DNA of 64,000 bases from Serinus canaria (Eukaryota; Chordata; Aves; Passeriformes; Fringillidae), in the NCBI RefSeq assembly GCF_022539315.1, contig NC_066316.1, positions 22,557,245-22,621,244 on the forward strand, in the 5' to 3' direction. This document shows positions 55,791 to 64,000 of this stretch, piece after piece (the first letter of the stretch is position 1; every line of letters begins with the position of its first letter). The notes under the pieces are model-generated. The model ran no database searches. It was given only the letters and a program-made list of their open reading frames with translations, and was not told where the DNA came from. A program made the translations under genes and the position numbers.

Positions 55791-58700
55791 TTATTTATTT
55801 GTTCCTACGGCACAGGCAGAGACAAGGGCCCTGTTTTATGTTCCCCTGCAGGAAGGTGATAAAGTGCCCGGGAGCTGCTGGAATCCATTCTCCAATAAAT
55901 TCAAAGGGAAAGGCCATTTTTTGTGCCCTGGAAGCTTGTGAGGGCTGAGGGATGCTGGAAGGCAATAAAAACTGAGGCAGCGCATCGCACACTGGTGTGG
56001 AAGGAAGCCACCAGAGCAATTTTTCTGTTTTGTTTTGTTGCTTGTTCTTTTTTTCCCCCTCAATGATTTTTACACTGCCTGTGGCTAAGCAATCAATAAC
56101 TCTTTGCCGACAATAAATATTCCAGGCTTTTCAATGATGATGTATTCCAGGGTGAAACAAATTATGTGCGTTATTGCTGCCCTCTTGTACTCAAACTAAT
56201 TCTTTGGGTCCAAATGGAAATTCAGAGAGAGATTCCTGAACCAGGCTCACCGGTGGCAGCAGATCTGAACAGGTCTGGCTTCAGCTGTCAGCTCTGTTGC
56301 TGATCTCTCTTCTTTCACTGAGACGAGCAGAAATTCAGGAGAGCTGTGTGAGTAGCTCTGCAGGCTGAATCCATCAGACAAATGCATGCAGCTGAGCACG
56401 AGGCTGCCTGGAGCACTGCAGCGCCCTTGTTTCCCTCGGCAGGAGGCTGCAGAGCTGGACTGATGTGTCAAGCACAGCCCAGGCTGAACAGCACCAGCCC
56501 AAATCCTGACCATGGAGTGCCACACCAGCAGGGACTTCAGCTCTGACTTCTTGGTGCAGTGGCTGGTCAAGGAGTGTTTCCCAAGGACCAGCTACTAAAA
56601 GCAATCCTTCCCATTTGATACCCACACAGGGAGCCAGGTGGGAATCTGTTTGGAGCCCTGAAAAGTCTGTCAAGGCTGTGACAGCAACCAGTCCTACTCC
56701 CATGTGTCCGAGGGAGAGCAAATCAACTTAATTAGGCACCAAGGAAGCAATCTGTTTTGCTTCTGAAGTGGAGTTGGATGATTTGTGAAAATAAATCATT
56801 ATAGAACATATTATTCTCTTTGGTTTCCTATAGTGTTTTGCTGAGGGGGTTGGGGGACTGTGTAGCCACTCCTGCTGTATTTCTCCCATGGCATCAGTGC
56901 TACTTGAACCCTCTAGCAGAGAAACTTTATGGGACAGTTCAGGAAATGTCTGACTCCATTTCCCACCTACTGTTACAAGAGCTCTTGCTCTGAAGGATTG
57001 ACTGTGAAAGGTGGAGGGCAAAGACACTGGGCATTTTTGCTACTAGACAATATTACATAATAAAACACAGCCAGCCAGAGCAGGTGGACACCTCATGTCA
57101 GTGACCATCAGCCCCAGTCCCTTATCTCCCAGAACTGTCATCCCCAGGAACTAGCTCCCTGTTTATTAGGGGGATGGGGATCCATGTAAAATGATTTCTC
57201 TCCTTTTTTCTTCAGGGGGAGGGTGCTGCTGTTTTAATAGAGGCAATAGTTCTCGTGCATTAATCCTCATAAGCTTGTATGTGCATACAGGCAAAGCATG
57301 ATGGGCTTGACATTTGCCATCAAGAAGATGAAATCCTCCCAGTTTCAGGTCACCCTGCCCTGATTTTCTACCAAATCTTTTCAAATCAACAACCATTTCA
57401 TCTCCATAAGCTAATAATAACCCTTGCAAAGCCTGTGAATCAGCAAAAGGCTCTCCGCAGCTGCAACTGTCAGCAAAACGGGAGCTAACACTGTGGAGGG
57501 GTGGATGTTGAAGAAGTTTGAGCCCTGGCCTATGGTAAGTCTTAGGCAGCATTTGCTGAGCCAGACCCATCTCAGGTCTCTGCCTCTGTCACCTCCACCA
57601 TGCTTGTGATTGTCTTTTTTGAGAGGAATGAGCAGCACAAGACCAGGCTGCACAAATAACTACCAAAGTCTTTACTTATCCTTTCTCTCTAAGGAGAGTC
57701 CTCTGGATGCCAGAAACAGCCAGATAAATGCTTTGTGTCTTCTACTACAACAGGAACCAGCTCTGAAAAAAATCTGCACTGGTGTCTGGCGGGAATATCT
57801 GGAGCATTGGAGCTTGGCCTGCTGCTTCTCAATGAAATGAGCAGGAATTTTGTCACTTGCTTCTCTGGCCCAAGTCTGCTCCTGTGGCTGGCTAAGGAAA
57901 AGCAGGTTCTGCTGCAAAGGGTATTTGCAATGGGAGTTGCCAGGTAGTGGGCAGGCTGCCTGCTGGGAGACCCTTTGACCTGAGTCCCCTTGTAGTCCTG
58001 ATGTTCTTTTTTTTTCCCCTTGTGTTTTGCCCAAGGAAACCTGCAGGCTTGCTGCTGATCAGCAGGCAGTGCATGCAGCTTGAGGCCCAGGACTGAGGAT
58101 GAACTGCAGAGATAAGCTATCTGTGAGCACAAATGCCTGTCTAGCCCTGTACACCTTGGAGGAAAAAGAAGAATTTCTGAAAAAGACGACCCGCCAAGAG
58201 AGGGGCTGGGCAGTGCATGCCTTGTTTCTCACTCTCTTTCCATCAGCACCCAAAGCTGAGTCCTTTTGGAGGCAGGCTACAGAAGGGAAGACCTATCAGA
58301 CCCAGGGTGGCAGTCCCTACTGACAAAACTACAGCAATTTAAGAACTTATGAACATGGGATGTTTCAGACACTGTGAAAATAGAAAAAAGATCCTGCCTA
58401 GCAGCTAATCCCTGAGACCTTTTAATGACCAGGGCTCTTGTGGCTTTCTTCTTGTGACTCCTGGGTCTGGGTACCCTGACGTTCTTCCACATGGCATGAG
58501 ATCTGAAGCACATACTCCACAAGCCAGTCTGCTAGTCAAGAAACAGTGGTTTGGGCAATTTTTCAATCCTCCAGCACAATTTGGAGCATAACTCTTATGG
58601 GCAGTGAAACTTCCAGGCAGGCAAGGTGGCTGAGCTAGCTGAGGTGTTGCAAGGTGCAAGAGTGCCACTGCTGCAGCAAATGCTGTGAGCAGATGGTGAC

Positions 58701-61700
58701 TCAGGTCTCTGCTGTATTTCCTAATGAAAGTCTGAAGGATCTGAAGTCTTTGTTAATCGCTACAGCTCAACTCTCCACTGTTAGTATCTTCCCATGGTTT
58801 TGTGTATCTTGGCATGCTTAGATAACCAAACAATTTTTTGAGTGCTCAGATGAGAAAAAAACATTGGTAGCAGACACCCAGGAGGCAGCACCATGGGCTA
58901 GGTTAAAACTCCAGGGCTGTTCTTTGTTAGGCTTGTGGCAAAAAGCTCAGGGCCACTGCACTGTCACCATATTTCATAGGTGCTCCCTATTTCAGGATGG
59001 TCTTGACATGGATGAAAAATTAGAGCCAGAATGGCTGGTTAAGGACGTCTGCAGCTGAGGAGAGTTTGTTTCCACCACATTCTGTAGAATTTCTGTGAGT
59101 CCAGCAGCTCATACAATGCATTAATAAGTGCGCTGCTGTATTTCTGCTAATTTAGCATACCACACTCAGCACCTCCCTGAGAGCCTGTATGGGATGAGCC
59201 ACATCTACTGCAGCCAAGGGGAGCCGCATCCTCTTGCTTGCTACATTGCTGCTTTGGTGGTACCTTTTGTGTCTGAGAGGTTTAAAAGCACCTGAGCACC
59301 CAGAATTTAACACTATGACCCCACTATATGTGCTACTCTGTGAGCTCAGTCTTGATGGCTCCCTCTTTGGCATGGGACATTTTAGGTCAGGTATGTTGCT
59401 CTGCCATCAGCCGGTGCACCTGCCTCAAGGTCTAACTTGCTGCACTGCCTACTGCTTTTATTTTAACAAGCTTTCAAAAATGTCAGAGTGGCCAGACCTG
59501 ATGGATTACCTGCCTGAAGTAGGTGGATGATCAGCTGAAGTGTTTACTTGAGCATATAGATGCCTACTTGTGTTGTGATATTTTAATAGCTGAGTTCAGC
59601 CTGCAAACTGAATTGATGGAGTCTCTTTGGTATTCTGTGTTCCTGAAGTGAAACCCCTTTGTCTGTACACTTCCCTCTTTCCTATAAAAAGGAAAATAGG
59701 ATTTTATGTTTGAGTAAATAGAACATAAAGCGCTATCCAGAAGGTCGATTTAATGTGAGATTGCTTTATGGTGATTGGCAAGAACACACTTCTGTTTGTT
59801 ATTCTTAGGTTTTGATGATATTCTCTTACTGTGAGAAATGAGCACTGCCAAGAAGAGATGCAGACATGGCTTAGCTATGAAAGGGAAGTACAAAATGCTG
59901 ACAGTGCAGGAAAAATACACTGCAAAAAATTCACACAGGGGACTGATTCTCTTGAGCTGTGTGACTGCTGGGGCACCCAAAGACTTGTGGTTTCCTGGAA
60001 AGGCACCCACTCAGATTTCATTTCCCCGCAGTGCACGCTCATGACCCCACGGTATTTTGGCAAGTGCCCGTCATGTGACTTCCAGCAGCTGCATGTGTGA
60101 AACAGAACGATCAGATGTGCTGCTGGGTCTGGGAAACCTGAAGTTTTCCTGAGGCAGAAGCCTGAAGATATTGAGGATATGGTCAGGAAGCATCATCCCA
60201 GAAAACCATCGTAAACAGGGCTGGACGCAGAGCTGGCATTTCTCTCCTCTCCCAAAGTCTCCAGATGCAAGTGCAGGTGCTGATGGAGTAGCCAGCATTG
60301 CCTGGCACATGGCTCAGAGGGGGAATGGGAAGGGGAAGCAGTGCTGCCACCATGGAGGTAACAGCAGCAGAGCAGGTATCTCCTCTCCTCTTGCTGCTGC
60401 CAGAGAGGTGGGTAATTACCATATCCATTTTAGAAATTAAGAAACTAACGCAGAGTGCATGGGCGGAAGGGGAGAGTTTTAGGAATATGTGGGTGTCTGA
60501 GATGCAAATGCTTTGGGAAACACCACGTTGTGCCTGATTTGCATTTGTAGGCAGCTAAATCCTTGTACTGATCTGACCCAGAGGGCTGTGTGAGGGTGCA
60601 GGGAACAGGGTGAGCTCCCCACGCTTCCTTGCTGGTGCCTGGGCCAGTCACTCCCCTTCTTTGGATCTGCTCCAAGGGTATGTGTTCCTGGGTTCCCTCA
60701 AATGGCAGCAGTGATGGGATGGCTTGAGATGGGATGATGTTTCCTCTTTACTCTGCAAGGGCAGCCCACACTAGCAGCCCTTTTGATTCTCCCAGCTGCT
60801 CCTCCACGCTAACTTTTCTCTTTCAAGTAGAAGTCTATTTCAAAACTCAGCAGATTTATTTTGCTTCAGGACCTAATGATTTTGTCTGCTTGGATATTGT
60901 CCCTACCCAGTCTGAATGCTGCTTATTACCTGCCAGGTGCTGTTGATGTTCCTGGGCAGGAGGCAGAGCTGCTGCCTGCTGTTTGCCCCTCCCAGTCCCT
61001 GCAGGACTTTGGACACTCCTTTTTATGATGATGATGTAAGTGTTGAAAACTATCACCTGAGTTGAACTGCAAAAGGGTGAGGGAGTTTACTTCAGTGGAA
61101 AAACAGATTATAATTATCCGTAACAGACTCAGCAACTGTGTATGCAGTCATTTCCTCCTGAAGACCTTGGTACACCTGAGAAGAGAAACTTTCTGGTTTC
61201 CCTGCAAATAAAAGCATGTCATGATGATTTATCATTAATGAACCACTCTCTTCCTAACCTTAATTTTCCAGTTTTCATTATAGCTCTGGTGTTATTTTCT
61301 CTAGAGAAACAGCCAGAGTCTACCTCATATTTTTGGGGGAACTTTGAGGGTCAACATTGTTAAACATCAAGAGCACTTTTTCAGGTGCAGCCAAAGGTTT
61401 TTTTTTCTTTCTGACCCAAATTGGTGGGTTTTCTAACTTTGTCATTGCTCTGAATCCACCTGCAGGCATCTGCTCAATTGTTTCTATTAGAGCACAGTCC
61501 CCCTGTTTTCCCAGAGGGCACCTAGACAAGCAGTAGTGCCCTTTTGATGTGCTTTCCCACTTTCTTTTTCCATAGGAGCAAAGAAACAAAGGTCTTCATT
61601 CCCAGTGCTGGGACTTAGATTCATCTTTATGTGTCAGGAAATGCAAGGTTGCAAAATACTGGGGTTTTTTCAAGACCCTTTACCATAGCAGTGATAAAAA

Positions 61701-64000
61701 TATTTTAATTTACTTTCTTGTGCTGTGTGACCTCAGTTCAATCTTTGAATGAGAGTATCCTTTCACCCATGGCTACTTGCATCAGTCCAAAATGCAATTC
61801 CTTTCTCTGAAAGTAATATTAAGATGATTTAAAACCAAATCATGATGAAACAAAACCAGAAAGAAAACCTGAAAAAATAATTCCATTTTTCCTTTTGGGG
61901 AAAAAACCTCCCATAGAAAACGAGTGAGTGAGCATGTGATGGAATAGCACAGCCTCTGTGTGGGACAGACCTCTGCCATGGGTGTGTAAGTACTGTGCAG
62001 AAAACACCAGAGCAGTCAGCACTGCTGGGAACACTGGATGGCACAAGCTTCCATATGGGAGCCTCAAACCAGCACAGGGTAGAAAATAAAGGACCCCCTG
62101 GTGAAACTGGATGTTGTCAAAGAGGCTGATAGTCAACTGGGCAGCAGGATCAGTGGAGGAGCTCTTGAGAAATGTGTGCTGCAACCTCTAATATTTCATC
62201 TCTTATCGGGTTCGAGTCAGCGTCTTTCATGGCACAGCTAATGTTGAGAGGCAAGCTGGTTTCAGCAATAATGTGTTTTGTTCCACTGACCTTGTTTTTG
62301 TTGAATGTCTTGTCTTGGATGTTTTGCTGTTGCTAATGTATGTTGTTACAATGCCAAGAAGATGCCAATTAGAAAACCAGTGCGGTCTTTTCACACCACT
62401 TTCCCCAGCTCTTTGCTTAGGATTCTCTAACCTTTAAAATCAAATTACAAGTATGACTAACTACCTACTCCCTGGGGTGCTGGCTCTTTTGAAGACTACG
62501 TGTCCTGCAGGAACCAGTGTTTGTGCTATATGGGTTTAGTGTCCCCTGGGAGTGTCCAGGAGAGCTGGCATTTGCCTCTTCATTGACTGGAATACAGAGG
62601 TGGCTGGGCAGGATGAACTGTGCCCTGGGAACAAATGAGTGAGCCTTGGATCAGAGTGGCCTTCACATCTCTCAGGTCCTCTGCAATGGGTTAGAGGCCA
62701 TGGTGGGGCTGGAGGTGGCACAATTGGAAATGGAAGCCCTGCCCATGGAGAAGCGGTGCTTCAAGCGCACATCCCTTCCTGGATGTTTTTTTACCCCTCT
62801 GATATTTAGTTATATTTCTCTTCTGCATTTCACATCCATCATTTCTTCTTGCCTTTTTCTTTTTTGTTTTTAGTCTTGTTTGGAGCTTCTCTGCTTGGAC
62901 AGAGGGGCAGAGCTAGCATTTCCCTCTTCCTTGCCTAGAGCATGGATTGCACCATGCTTTTACTTCAATTCCTGAGAGAATTTACTGCCAAGCAAAAGTG
63001 GGTGAAAACCCACACCCCGAGAGCAGTTATTTATAGCTGAGTATCGAACTGTCATAAATTTACTTGCTTTAAGGGCTGTCATTCAGTTCATGACAGAGCA
63101 GTGAACACATTCCTTGTGGGAGCTCAGCACCAGAAGAAGTTGCAAGCAACTTCTGAGGAGCAAAGACAAGCTCAAGCTGAATCACCCAAGCTGCAGTCAG
63201 TGGCAGAACACCGCTCCAGGAAGGATCACACCTTACCAGCGGGTGTTGGCTTTCGAAGGCACCTCAAGTACCCTGCCAGAGTAATTAGCAGTGATCTGAA
63301 TCAGACATCACTATGTACATGTCTGTCTACAATGGTGACATGTTTCCTCATACATCTGCAGTCAACAGCATTTTTGAGGTGGATACACTCCCTAGCCTGC
63401 AGTAATCCCCTGCCTTGTGCTTCTTGTCACTCTGCACAGGAGTGTTTGTCCCAGATAGATCCTTGTGTTGTCTCCATGTTGCTCTGGAATCCCAGGCTAG
63501 CTAGGAGCATCACTGAAAAGTGAAGGATGAAGCTGGAGGAAAATGTGTTTAGCTGGGACAAGTCAGGCATTGCATCTACCAAAGAAAAGAGCAGATTTTG
63601 ATCCCACTGTGTTTATGTTTGTTTTGAAGGAAAAAAATAGGCAGTTTATTTGCTGCAACACATTCATTTCGCTCTCAACTCCAGTAGCTAGGTAAACACT
63701 TCCCAGTAATTTGCCATAATAAAAAGCTGGAAAGTCAGGGAAATAGTGTTGTTCTTTCACCAAAAACATTAATAACATGCAGCATGGACCCTGCCTTTTC
63801 TGTGACTACTCTATAAAATGCTGTGGCATAGGTGTAGCAACAGTTGACCAGGTGCAGACACCGCCTCTTGCTCCGAGCGGTCAGGCTGAGGTCAGGTCTC
63901 AGTTAATTTTGTTTTATTAATTTGTTTTTTAATGATTTGCTTTCATAAAGGGCTTGTAATATGTGATAGAAAAAGGGGAGAAATTCACTACTGCACTTTT
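55791..64000. other. Intergenic or possible intron of a downstream gene
   Basis: No exon could be supported in 8.2 kb. Many short overlapping open frames between 57.1 and 60.7 kb occur on both strands, with no recognisable product; RD3-like protein sequence was looked for and not found. No CR1 or hairpin structure was noticed. Confidence 0.45.

Noticed and set aside
57160..58670. Dense overlapping open frames on both strands
   Set aside because: No frame stands out, no recognised domain and no splice-framed continuity; treated as random.
63101..63523. A 140-codon plus-strand frame near the window end, tested as a possible RD3 exon
   Set aside because: No match to the RD3 pattern (no MSL…SWLRWN start and no conserved helical blocks).
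1..64000. Search for tRNA, snRNA, CRISPR arrays, intact retroviral genes or LTR pairs
   Set aside because: None seen. The only interspersed repeats supported are the CR1, MIR and candidate Tigger fragments listed.

Overview
This is a vertebrate nuclear window, most likely from a songbird or other neoavian bird. The evidence is four CR1 LINE 3'-end fragments and almost no other interspersed repeats, compact introns, very GC-rich CpG-island promoters in AT-rich surroundings, and a broken PIM1-like kinase copy, a family known to be greatly expanded in zebra finch. Two complete protein-coding genes can be read, both on the + strand. NEK2 (9 coding exons, 10153-17879, 444 aa) is the centrosomal mitotic kinase. 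SLC30A1/ZnT1 (2 coding exons, 36044-40968, 510 aa) is the plasma-membrane zinc exporter. Their adjacency matches the conserved amniote block LPGAT1-NEK2-SLC30A1-RD3. Neither LPGAT1 nor RD3 coding sequence was found here.

Layout. 1-9.9 kb: gene-poor, with an unidentified coding-like but frameshifted block on the - strand (1124-1806), three CR1 pieces and a pair of adjacent perfect hairpins (7441-7536). 9.9-18.1 kb: NEK2, with a CpG-island promoter carrying two CCAAT boxes and a CDE/CHR element, a predicted GC-AG intron, an NEK2B-like intronic end and a poly(A) signal. 18.1-35.4 kb: intergenic, holding a CR1 copy, the PIM-like pseudogene (22.5-23.2 kb, - strand), an A/C-only tract, and a nested inverted-repeat cluster (30.9 kb) beside a 24-bp tandem duplication (31.5 kb). 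35.4-41.5 kb: SLC30A1 with its CpG island, a candidate metal response element, a CRE, one 3.4-kb intron and the 3' UTR. 41.5-64 kb: intergenic or long 3' UTR, with a well-preserved MIR/CORE-SINE fragment, a candidate Tigger-like element, a CRE pair, another pair of adjacent perfect hairpins (53.3 kb) and an orphan CpG-rich region (about 55-55.8 kb) that could be the 5' end of RD3 or of a non-coding transcript.

The two genes are functionally unrelated: NEK2 acts in centrosome separation under G2/M control, SLC30A1 in zinc efflux under metal control. The observations most worth following are the NEK2 features (non-canonical donor, loss of the KEN box and change of the PP1-docking motif while the C-terminal Met-Arg tail is kept, alternative NEK2B-like tail) and the recurrent perfect short inverted repeats at four loci, which look like template-switch mutation scars. 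All comparisons with human proteins are from memory; no database was searched.
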